A stretch of DNA of 19,916 nucleotides, taken from assembly GCA_023432025.1 (NCBI GenBank), contig JAEYVE010000178.1, positions 1 through 19,916 on the forward strand, written 5' to 3'. The position numbers and the translations under genes are program-made. This document shows positions 1-6,857 of the stretch, in pieces. Every line of letters starts with the position of its first letter. Position 1 is the first letter of the stretch. This DNA is from Pseudomonadota bacterium (GTDB lineage Bacteria; Myxococcota_A; Polyangia; Polyangiales; Polyangiaceae). A model generated the notes under the pieces. It was not told where the DNA came from, did no database searches, and worked only from the letters and a program-made list of their open reading frames with translations.

Positions 1-815
1 ACCTTGGCTTGGGCCGCCAGATCCATGTCGCCGATTTCGTCCAAAAAGAGCGTGCCGCCGTGCGCTTGCTCGAAAAAGCCGCGCTTGCGCGCCTGCGCGC
101 CGGTAAAGGAGCCCTTTTCGTGACCGAAGAGCTCGCTCTCGATGAGCTCACGGGGAATGGCCGCGCAGTTGACCTTGACGAAGGGAGCCTCGGCGCGGGG
201 GCTGAGCCGGTGAATGGCGCGGCTCACCAGCTCTTTTCCCGTACCGCTGGGTCCCGTGATGAGGACGCTGGCTTTGGTGGGCGCGACCTTGTCGATGGCC
301 GCGTAGAGCTTTTGCATCGGCGGGCTGGTGCCGATCATTTCGTAGCGCGCCTCGACCTCGCGGCGCAGCTGCTCGACCCGGCGACTGAGGCGCGCGGTGC
401 GAATGCTGTTGCCCACGCTGACGAGCACGCGCTCGCGGTTCAGGGGCTTTTCGAAGAAGTCGCTCGCCCCGAGCTTGATGGCGGCGACGGCGTCGTGAAC
501 GGTGGCGTGGCCGCTGATGACGATGACCGGCGTGTCCCGCGTGGCCTCGTCCAGGCGCAGCTTGGAGAGCGCGTCCAGGCCGCTCATGCCGGGCAGCTTC
601 AGGTCGAAAATGGCCAGATCGACGCGCTCGGAGCCAGCCAAAATGTCCAGCGCGCGTTCCGCCGAGTCCGCCTCGAGCACCCGGTAGCCTTCCCCGCTGA
701 GAACGAGCTCGAGCGTGCGCCGAATGTTCTTCTCGTCGTCGACGACCAAAACCGTCGGCGCCAGAGGCTCCAGGGCGTCGGGCGCCGAAGCGGGGTGCGG
801 CGATTCAGAGTGCAT
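1..815 (-). CDS. Sigma-54-dependent NtrC-family response regulator (partial, C-terminus outside window)
   Basis: Transcriptional activator predicted to be phosphorylated by a sensor kinase and to use ATP to remodel sigma-54 RNA polymerase. About 271 residues are visible from an ATG at 815. The receiver domain (about 20-135) has the acidic pair D26/D27, phospho-acceptor D71 (FDLKLPG), switch residue S101 and K123 (EKP). A short linker leads to the AAA+ domain with Walker A GPSGTGKE (188-195), ELFGHEKGSFTGA (228-240) and Walker B TLFLDE (255-260). The sigma-54-contacting loop is GSFTGA rather than the usual GAFTGA. The sensor-2 region and the DNA-binding HTH lie beyond the left edge. It starts 9 nt after the bamD-like stop, so the two are probably co-transcribed. 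The family call is firm; its target genes cannot be read from this window. Confidence 0.93.
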   Translation of the reverse strand, partial: MHSESPHPASAPDALEPLAPTVLVVDDEKNIRRTLELVLSGEGYRVLEADSAERALDILAGSERVDLAIFDLKLPGMSGLDALSKLRLDEATRDTPVIVISGHATVHDAVAAIKLGASDFFEKPLNRERVLVSVGNSIRTARLSRRVEQLRREVEARYEMIGTSPPMQKLYAAIDKVAPTKASVLITGPSGTGKELVSRAIHRLSPRAEAPFVKVNCAAIPRELIESELFGHEKGSFTGAQARKRGFFEQAHGGTLFLDEIGDMDLAAQAK

Positions 816-824
816 GGGTGCGGC

Positions 825-1763
825 TCAGTTGGCGACCGTGCTCAGTTTTTTCTGCGCCAAAGGCTCGCCGAGCTCCGCCAAGAAGCGCCGCGCGGGAACG
901 GTGAACGGGGACGCCGGGTAACGTTCGATGACGGCGTTCAGCGTGGCGCGTGCCTTTTCGGCTTCGCCCTGCCTCAAGTACGTCTCGGCGAGGAGCACCA
1001 GTGCTTCCGGCTCGAGCCCGGTGTCGTCGTAGTTCGTGAGCGCGTACTGCGTGCGCGCGACGGCGGCGTCGAAGTTGTTCCGCCCGAGGTAGTAGCGAGC
1101 CACGTACAGCTCGTAGCGCGCCAGCATGCCGCGCACCCACGACAGCATGTAGTCGAGCTCGGCACGCTTGGGGTACGTGGGGTAGTCGCGCAAGAACGCC
1201 CGCAAGCTATCGTGCGCGTCCCGCACCACCGACAAATCTCGCTCCTCGAGAGGCGGCATGAGCGCCGAGACGCCGCTCGACCGGAACTGGCTGAGCACGA
1301 TGCGATAGCGCGCGTAGGGCACCTCGGGATCGTTCGGGTAGTCGCGCACGAAGTCCCGGTAGGTGGTGATGGCCTCGGGGTAGGAGTCCTGGTGGAAATG
1401 CGCGTCCGCGATGCGCAGCTGGGCCAAACGCGCGTAGCGGCTGCTGGCGTATTCGCGCTTCACCTCTTCCATGAGCGGCATCACGCTCACCCAGTCGTGG
1501 TCGTAGAAGGCCTCCAGCGCCTCTTCGTAAGCTTGCTGAGCGTTGCGCGCGTACTCTTCGGCCGTGACGGCGCGCTTTTGGTCGCCGCCGCACGCGGGCG
1601 CGACCGAGACGCACAGGGCTCCGACGCAAACGAGGTAAGCCACGCGCCGTGCGCCCGGCAGCGCGCGCCGAGCTGTCTTCGGCGAAGGCGTGCACGAAAA
1701 GCGCGAAGCTCGCGCGAGGGAGGCGAGGCTGGAGCGGACGGACTGGCCGAGTGAAGTCTTCAC
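825..1763 (-). CDS. bamD: BamD-like outer-membrane assembly lipoprotein (TPR)
   Basis: Predicted BamD/YfiO family member, the essential TPR lipoprotein that holds the BAM complex together at the inner face of the outer membrane. The mature part has consecutive TPR-like helices: AEEYARNAQQAYEEAL, then EAITTYRDFVRDYPNDPEVP, the BamD-type stretch RDAHDSLRAFLRDYPTYP, then RYYLGRNNFDAAVARTQYAL and a last TPR ending in RRFLAEL. A hydrophobic segment VAYLVCVGALCVSVAPAC followed by GG looks like a lipoprotein signal peptide, although the lipobox (APAC) is imperfect. The start is uncertain: GTG at 1763 (used here) gives a long basic N-terminal region, while GTG at 1643 places the start right at the hydrophobic core but loses the positive residues. 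Neither has a good Shine-Dalgarno. Codons between 1650 and 1763 look less biased than the rest, so the true start may be nearer 1650. It is followed by the sigma-54 regulator. Confidence 0.85.
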   Translation of the reverse strand: MKTSLGQSVRSSLASLARASRFSCTPSPKTARRALPGARRVAYLVCVGALCVSVAPACGGDQKRAVTAEEYARNAQQAYEEALEAFYDHDWVSVMPLMEEVKREYASSRYARLAQLRIADAHFHQDSYPEAITTYRDFVRDYPNDPEVPYARYRIVLSQFRSSGVSALMPPLEERDLSVVRDAHDSLRAFLRDYPTYPKRAELDYMLSWVRGMLARYELYVARYYLGRNNFDAAVARTQYALTNYDDTGLEPEALVLLAETYLRQGEAEKARATLNAVIERYPASPFTVPARRFLAELGEPLAQKKLSTVAN

Positions 1764-1825
1764 GTGCGGATTGCGCCTTACCGAGAGGGAACCTTTGGAG
1801 CAAGTGCGGCCAGGCCGGCCGGCAA

Positions 1826-1853
1826 TTGCAACCTGAGGCAAAGGTGATAGCTT
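1826..1853 (+). promoter_or_regulatory. Putative sigma-70 promoter for greA
   Basis: TTGCAA (1826-1831), a 16-nt spacer, then TAGCTT (1848-1853) preceded by TGA, which gives an extended -10. The predicted start near 1860 leaves a leader of about 85 nt before the greA ATG. It lies in the divergent gap between the bamD-like gene and greA. Called by eye only. Confidence 0.35.
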
Positions 1854-1908
1854 GGCTCGCCCTTTGGAGGAGGCGGAGCGACACGGCCCGCCCGCCGAAG
1901 CCCTCAAT

Positions 1909-1942
1909 GATTTCGAGAGCCTGAGGATTTCGAGAGCCCGAG
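1909..1942 (+). repeat. 17-bp tandem duplication in the greA leader
   Basis: GATTTCGAGAGCCTGAG (1909-1925) is followed at once by GATTTCGAGAGCCCGAG (1926-1942), with one mismatch. The second copy ends 2 nt before the greA ATG, so it occupies the place where a ribosome binding site is expected; GAG within each unit is the only weak Shine-Dalgarno-like element. Confidence 0.9.
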
Positions 1943-1944
1943 CC

Positions 1945-2415
1945 ATGGAAAAAGTACCCATGACGCCCCGCGGAGCGCAGCTTCTTCGCGAGGAACTCCA
2001 GCGCCTGAAGGAAGAGCGCCCCAAAATTTCACGCGAAATCGGCATTGCGCGGGAGCACGGCGACATCAGCGAAAACGCCGAGTACCACGCCGCCAAGGAG
2101 CGTCAGGGCCTCGTCGAAGCGCGCCTGAAGGACATCGAGGACAAGCTCGCGCGCTCGGAAATCATCGATCCAACCAAGCTGAAGGGCGACAAAATTCGCT
2201 TTGGCGCCACGGTGTCGCTGACCAATTTGGATACGGACGAAGAGGTTCGCTACCAAATCGTGGGCGCGGACGAGGCCAACATCGACAAGGGCCTCATTTC
2301 CATCTCGGCGCCTTTGGCGCGCGCGCTCATCGGCAAGAGCGTCGGAGAAGAGGTCACGCTGCGTCTGCCCAATGGCGAGCGCCACTACGAAGTCGGCGCG
2401 GTCGAGTACATCTGA
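1945..2415 (+). CDS. greA: Transcription elongation factor GreA
   Basis: Cleavage factor that enters the RNA polymerase secondary channel and rescues backtracked complexes by stimulating cleavage of the RNA 3' end. It is 156 residues against 158 in E. coli. The N-terminal coiled coil (about 8-75) carries the tip motif GDISENAEYHAAKE, with acidic tip residues D40 and E43 matching the catalytic pair of GreA. The C-terminal FKBP-like globular domain contains RFGATVSL, the segment ISISAPLARALIGKSVG and a final LPNGERHYEVGAVEYI. The start used is the ATG at 1945 (MEKVPMTP), which gives the usual family N-terminus; a second in-frame ATG five codons later is possible. The 1048-residue membrane protein begins 42 nt downstream on the same strand. 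Confidence 0.97.
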   Translation: MEKVPMTPRGAQLLREELQRLKEERPKISREIGIAREHGDISENAEYHAAKERQGLVEARLKDIEDKLARSEIIDPTKLKGDKIRFGATVSLTNLDTDEEVRYQIVGADEANIDKGLISISAPLARALIGKSVGEEVTLRLPNGERHYEVGAVEYI

Positions 2416-2457
2416 GCTTCGCCTCGGCGTTCGAGGCTTCCAGGCACGAGCATCATC

Positions 2458-5400
2458 GTGGTTCATCCAACGGACGGGGGGCAGCACGTCCGCGCCCGGA
2501 GCGCTTTGCTTTCGCGCCTCGTCGCGGGGGTCGCCACGGCGTGGTGCGTGTGGGGCGTGGAGCTCGTGGTCGCGTTGTGGCTGGGCCGCGCGGAGCTGGC
2601 CAGCGTTTGGGAGCTTCAGTTTGGCGTGGGTGGCCTCTTGCCCGCTTGGCTGCTCGGAGGAGCGGCGCTGGGGGCATTCGGCGGGCTCTCCGTTTTCGCG
2701 CTGGAGCGAGCTCGGGAGCGGGCGGGGAGGTGGACGATCGCGCTCTTGGCTGCGGCCTTCGGGGTGGCGCTCGGCTACGGAGTGGGCGGAGGCCGGCACT
2801 TGGCGGAGCCGGGGCTGCGTTGGGGGTTCGCTCTAGCCATCGGCACCGTGGCGGCGGGCGCCGTGTGGTTGGTCGCGCCCTCCGCGGCAAGGGGGCTCAC
2901 CCGAGCCCGCCATGAAGAAGCGCGCCGCTACGTCTGGACGGGTCTGTGTTTGGTGGCGTTGGTGGCGTTGGAGCTCGCCAATCGCTTCGTGCTGGTGCGG
3001 CTCTACCCAGCCTTTCATCTGGGCTTGTCGGTCTTGGCCGTGTTGGCTGCTTGCTTCGCGGCGGCCCCCTGGTGGTCGCAGCCGTCCGCAGGGAGGAACG
3101 CTCCAGCTTGGGTTGTGGGGGGCGTGTTCGTCGTGGCGGCCGCGCTTTTGGTGCCGGGCGCGCGCTCGGTGGCGGGCTTCGATAACCTGCGCCTCATTCT
3201 GCTCGGGCGTTCGCCCACGTTGTCTTGGGGGGTCAAGCTGGCGGCGCAGCTAGCGCCTCCGCCGCCTTCCAGCTGCGCCAGCGCCGAGTGTGGCGCACCG
3301 CTCGCGGCGACCTCGGACAGCCCTTTGGACTGGACGGGGCGGGACATCGTGCTCATCAGCGTCGACGCGCTGCGGGCGGATCACCTCGGCGCGTACGGCT
3401 ACTCTCGCAAGACGCCGGCCATCGACGCGCTTGCGGCCGAGGGCGTGGCCTTCGAGCGCGCCTACGCTGCCACTCCGCACACGTCGTACTCGATCACGTC
3501 GCTCATGACGGGCAAGTACATGCGGCCCCTGCTTCTCCAGGGCGCGGGAGAGGACTCCGATACCTGGGCAGGGCTCCTCCGTACGTACGGCTATCGCACG
3601 GCGGCGTTCTACCCACCGGCCATTTTCTTCATCGACACCGCGCGCTTCCAGCATTTCCAGGAGTCCACCTTGGACTTCGAGTACGCCAAGGTGGAGTTCG
3701 CGGAAGGAGAGCGTCGCGTTCGGCAGGTGCAGAGCTATCTGGAAGGCGCCCGCTCGGGTCCGGGAAAAAACCTCTTCTTGTGGCTTCACTTGTTCGGCCC
3801 CCACGAGCCCTACGAGGCGCACCCCGAGTACGACTTCGGCCCCCGTGACGTGGACCGTTACGACTCGGAAATCGCCGCGGCCGATCACACCATCGGTGAA
3901 GTGGTGCGGCTGGTGCGAGCGCAAAGCCCCCGAGCCGTCATCGTGCTGACCGCCGATCACGGCGAGGAGTTCGGCGAGCACGGCGGGCGCTACCACGGCA
4001 CGTCCGTTTACGAAGAACAGGTGCGCGTCCCCTTGATCGTGGTGGCGCCGGGTTCGGTCGCGCCGGGTCGAGTTTCTCAGCCGGTCCAAACCATCGACGT
4101 GCTGCCCACGGTTCTCGGGGCGCTCGCCGTGCCCCGTCCCGCTCGCATGCGCGGCCGGGACTTGGCGCCGCTCTTGGCCGGCCCTGCGCCGGACGACGAA
4201 GGTCTGGCGCTCGCTGAAACCGAGGAACAAAGCCTCCTCGCGCAGGGCCACCACCGGCTCGTGTGCGAGCGAAAAATCGGCGCCTGTCGGCTGTTCGATC
4301 TGAGCACGGATCCGGGGCAGACGCGCGACGTGGCGGCGCTGTCGCGCCAGCGTTTCGAGCAGCTCCGCTCGAGGCTCCGAGATCTCTCGGCGTCCCACGG
4401 CGAGTTCGAGGCGCGCGGCTTGCGAGCCGAGGGCAAGGGGTGGCCCGCGCCCATCTTGCGCGGGATTTCCGGCGAAGCGGACGCTGCGGCCGAGCTTGCC
4501 GAGCTCTTGGACGACGCGGACGTCGGCATTCGTCGCAAGGCGGCCGAGCTCTTGTTCGAGCTCGCGCAGCCCGACGCTGCGGCGGGCCTTCGTTTGGCGC
4601 TCACGCGCGACGAGGACGCGGAGGTGCGCCGGTGGGCAGCGCTGGCGCTGACGCGCCTCGGGGAAGGGGCGCCGCTCGTGTACGAGCTCGTCCACGACGG
4701 CGACGTGGACTTTCGTCGCTTGGCGGCGCTCGCCTTGGCCGAGGCGGGGGACCGGCGCGGGGAAGACGAGCTCATCGCTTGGTGGCGTAGTGCGGGAGCA
4801 CGCACCTTCGAGCGCTCCCGCCAACTCCTCAAAGCCCTGGCTCGCATTCGCTCGAAGGACGCCGTGCCGGCTTTGGTGCAGAGCCTCGGAGACGTGCGGC
4901 TGCGCCCCGACATTGCTCACGCGCTGGCCCAGATTGGCGACAAGGACGCCCGGGGCCCGCTCGTGTTCGCTTTGCGCAAGGAGAGGTACCAGAGCGCGCG
5001 CGGGGCGCTCGTGAGCGCCATCGTGACTCTGGGCGGAGAAGAGGAGCTCACCGTGCCCCTGATTCGGTTCTTGGGCGTACCGGATCCGTTGAAGGACGGC
5101 GTGTCGTTCGCGCTCCAGGCGGACATTTTGGACCACATCGGGGGCCCCAAGAGCACGCAGCTCGGGACCTTACGGAAGCTCGCGAATTCGGGCGTGGACG
5201 TGGACGTGGTGGTGCCCGGAGGTGGCAACGGCAGGGGCGTCCGCCTCATCGTGCGCGCCATCGTGGAGGGGGCAGGCGAGGGCAAAATCTACGTCCAAAA
5301 GGCCAAACCCGGCGGTAGAACTCGCTCGAAAGATTCGGAGATAACCTTCCGAAATCTCCCAACAATTGATGCTTCTGCGGCACTCGAGCTCACGGTCCCC

Positions 5401-5604
5401 GGCGGGGGGCCGCACGAGGTTGCCATCACGCTGCCCGCCGAGTGGAAAGCGCGTCCCGGGCACGCGCTCTCGCTGTCGGTGTTCGCCGATCAGCGGGTGC
5501 GAGTCGCCGCGCTCGTGGCCGTGCCCTTGGCGGACGAGCTGCCGCCGCCGCCCCCGGAGCCTTGGAAGGCGAGCCGGGGAGGGACCCCCGCCGAGACCGA
5601 CTAG
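2458..5604 (+). CDS. Seven-helix membrane protein with sulfatase/alkaline-phosphatase-fold domain and C-terminal HEAT repeats
   Basis: A 1048-residue protein starting at GTG 2458. Residues about 21-235 contain seven hydrophobic segments (near 21-43, 54-81, 92-112, 122-141, 160-181, 188-205, 216-235). The basic N-terminus predicts N-in, which puts the rest in the periplasm. Residues about 295-650 form a sulfatase/alkaline-phosphatase-superfamily domain: DIVLISVDALRADHLGAYGY with metal ligand D303, then TPHTSYSITSLMTGKY, then TADHGEEFGEHGG with ligands D500/H501. In sulfatases the second motif is C/S-x-P-S-R; here the nucleophile position is T342, so a formylglycine sulfatase is unlikely. Thr nucleophiles occur in phospho-group transferases such as LTA-synthase-type enzymes. 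Residues about 670-890 are HEAT/PBS-lyase-like repeats (for example IRRKAAELLFELAQPDAA, VRRWAALALTRLGEG), followed by a C-terminal region of about 150 residues with beta-like sequence and a Pro-rich tail. The substrate is unknown. Phospholipid-derived headgroup transfer is inference. Confidence 0.85.
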   Translation: MVHPTDGGQHVRARSALLSRLVAGVATAWCVWGVELVVALWLGRAELASVWELQFGVGGLLPAWLLGGAALGAFGGLSVFALERARERAGRWTIALLAAAFGVALGYGVGGGRHLAEPGLRWGFALAIGTVAAGAVWLVAPSAARGLTRARHEEARRYVWTGLCLVALVALELANRFVLVRLYPAFHLGLSVLAVLAACFAAAPWWSQPSAGRNAPAWVVGGVFVVAAALLVPGARSVAGFDNLRLILLGRSPTLSWGVKLAAQLAPPPPSSCASAECGAPLAATSDSPLDWTGRDIVLISVDALRADHLGAYGYSRKTPAIDALAAEGVAFERAYAATPHTSYSITSLMTGKYMRPLLLQGAGEDSDTWAGLLRTYGYRTAAFYPPAIFFIDTARFQHFQESTLDFEYAKVEFAEGERRVRQVQSYLEGARSGPGKNLFLWLHLFGPHEPYEAHPEYDFGPRDVDRYDSEIAAADHTIGEVVRLVRAQSPRAVIVLTADHGEEFGEHGGRYHGTSVYEEQVRVPLIVVAPGSVAPGRVSQPVQTIDVLPTVLGALAVPRPARMRGRDLAPLLAGPAPDDEGLALAETEEQSLLAQGHHRLVCERKIGACRLFDLSTDPGQTRDVAALSRQRFEQLRSRLRDLSASHGEFEARGLRAEGKGWPAPILRGISGEADAAAELAELLDDADVGIRRKAAELLFELAQPDAAAGLRLALTRDEDAEVRRWAALALTRLGEGAPLVYELVHDGDVDFRRLAALALAEAGDRRGEDELIAWWRSAGARTFERSRQLLKALARIRSKDAVPALVQSLGDVRLRPDIAHALAQIGDKDARGPLVFALRKERYQSARGALVSAIVTLGGEEELTVPLIRFLGVPDPLKDGVSFALQADILDHIGGPKSTQLGTLRKLANSGVDVDVVVPGGGNGRGVRLIVRAIVEGAGEGKIYVQKAKPGGRTRSKDSEITFRNLPTIDASAALELTVPGGGPHEVAITLPAEWKARPGHALSLSVFADQRVRVAALVAVPLADELPPPPPEPWKASRGGTPAETD
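4789..4801 (+). repeat. Copy of the dispersed word AGTGCGGGAGCAC (inside a gene)
   Basis: This exact 13-base word lies within the HEAT-repeat part of the membrane AlkP-fold gene, encoding part of WWRSAGART. The same word occurs at 8384-8396 (minus), 10594-10606 and 14126-14138. The copy here lacks the flanking C and CG shared by the three intergenic copies, so it could be chance. Confidence 0.6.
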
Positions 5605-5734
5605 TGCGTCGAATGGGTCGCACGACGGGGCTCCTGGCTCGATGAGACAGAACCCGCCTGCCGGGTCAAAAAGACCACTTCGGAAGGCGCAAGCCGCGCC
5701 GCTCGGCTCTTGTGTGGCGAGGGTGCCCTGGTGG

Positions 5735-5740
5735 TATAGA
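5735..5740 (+). promoter_or_regulatory. Possible -10 element TATAGA just upstream of the yfgM-like start
   Basis: TATAGA at 5735-5740 sits 7 nt before the GTG at 5748, with a weak TTGTGT at 5710-5715 (19-nt spacer). If used, transcription would begin at or next to the start codon, giving a leaderless mRNA. The same bases contain AGAGG (5738-5742), which reads equally well as a Shine-Dalgarno. The 143-nt gap after the preceding gene shows no other convincing signal, only a short ACCCG/CGGGT hairpin near 5653. Confidence 0.25.
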
Positions 5741-5747
5741 GGCGCCG

Positions 5748-6857
5748 GTGACTGACGAGGAAAAGAAGACGCGCCGCGCGCGCAGGAGCCAGCAGCGTGA
5801 GGCGGAGGGCGGCGCAGAGACCGGAAAGGATTCGGCCTCTTCCGAGCTCGTGAAGGATCGCAATTTGCGGCTCCGCGACGAAGCCGCGCGCAAGCGCGCC
5901 GGCCGCAAGCGCGAGCGAGAAGTCGCCGCCGCGATGGGGCTCGACACCAAGGAGCGCGTGGACGACGCGTTGCAGCGCTGGGTGCAGGCCACGACGAAGT
6001 TCATGGATCAGAACTTCCGCTGGCTGCAGTGGGTGCTCCTGGCGAGCATCGCTGGCGTCGTGGCGTACTTCATCGTGGACTACCGTCAGACGCGTCACAA
6101 CGAAAAGGCGGCGGACGCCTTGATGCTCGGCGTGGCGGACACGCAGGGTCGCGTCGCCGGGCAAGGGGAGTGGCGTACGGCAGATCCCAACCTCGTCGAC
6201 CCGCGCCCCGAGTTTGCGTCGAACGACGAGCGGCTGAAGGCGGCCGAGAAGAAGTTCCGCGACGCGCTCGGTGAAAACGCGACACCGAATACCCGTCTCT
6301 TGGCTCAGGTGGGCCTCGGCGGGGTGCTCTACGATCAGGGAAAGTTCGCGGCGGCGCGCACCGAGTTCGAAGCGGTTCGCGCGGACAAGGGGGCCTCGCG
6401 GGCGCCCGAGGCGCTCGCTCGCGCCGTGGAAGGCATCGGCTTCTGCCACGAAGCAGAAGGCAATTTGCCCGAAGCGCTCAAGGCGTTCGAGGCGCTCGGA
6501 GGACAGGCGGGCTACGGCGAGCTAGCGCGCTACCACCGCGCGCGCGTGCTCCACGCGCAAGGCGAGCGCGACAAGGCGCTCGAGCTGCTCAAGAAACTGC
6601 GCGAGGAGCTGGCGAAGGACGCCGAGCCCGGTAAACCCCCGAGCTACCTCCGCGCGGCGGTGGACGAGCTGACGCGCGCCATCGATCCGCGCGCGCTTCC
6701 CAAGGAAACCGGCGGACAAACCATCACGCCCGAGCAACTCGAGCAGCTCAAGAAGCAGTTCGAGGAAATGCAGCGCAAAGCCGGCCAGGCGCCGGAAGGC
6801 GGCCCCTCGGAAGGCGCGCCCGACGACAACCTGATGCCGCCGCCGGCAGGTCCTTGA
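5748..6857 (+). CDS. YfgM-like TPR protein with one membrane helix (ancillary translocon/OMP chaperone type)
   Basis: A 369-residue protein. A highly charged cytoplasmic N-terminus (about 1-75, Lys/Arg/Glu-rich) precedes a single membrane helix at about 91-111 (WLQWVLLASIAGVVAYFIVDY). A periplasmic TPR region follows (about 160-320: RLLAQVGLGGVLYDQGKF, EGIGFCHEAEGNLPEALKAF, YHRARVLHAQGERDKALELL), and a Gln/Glu-rich helix and Pro/Gly-rich tail end the protein. E. coli YfgM is a single-helix TPR protein bound to SecYEG and encoded directly before bamB; both the architecture and the next gene match here. The long charged N-terminal extension is absent from E. coli YfgM. The GTG at 5748 was chosen because AGAGG lies 6 nt upstream; a GTG at 5712 would add 12 residues. 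The stop overlaps the next start (TGATG). The role in handing secreted proteins to periplasmic chaperones is inferred from the family. Confidence 0.72.
   Translation: MTDEEKKTRRARRSQQREAEGGAETGKDSASSELVKDRNLRLRDEAARKRAGRKREREVAAAMGLDTKERVDDALQRWVQATTKFMDQNFRWLQWVLLASIAGVVAYFIVDYRQTRHNEKAADALMLGVADTQGRVAGQGEWRTADPNLVDPRPEFASNDERLKAAEKKFRDALGENATPNTRLLAQVGLGGVLYDQGKFAAARTEFEAVRADKGASRAPEALARAVEGIGFCHEAEGNLPEALKAFEALGGQAGYGELARYHRARVLHAQGERDKALELLKKLREELAKDAEPGKPPSYLRAAVDELTRAIDPRALPKETGGQTITPEQLEQLKKQFEEMQRKAGQAPEGGPSEGAPDDNLMPPPAGP

Noticed and set aside
9..1754. Long plus-strand open frame (581 codons) opposite the regulator and bamD-like genes
   Set aside because: It is antisense to two genes with clear conserved motifs, and its translation is rich in Arg, Ala, Val and His with no domain, as expected for a shadow frame in GC-rich DNA.
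3250..5136. Minus-strand open frame of 628 codons opposite the membrane AlkP-fold gene
   Set aside because: The plus strand carries the sulfatase-fold and HEAT motifs; the minus translation is low-complexity Arg/His/Gln with no recognisable family.
2458..5604. Calling the protein an active sulfatase
   Set aside because: The formylglycine motif C/S-x-P-S-R is absent; the position holds Thr, so only superfamily membership is supported.
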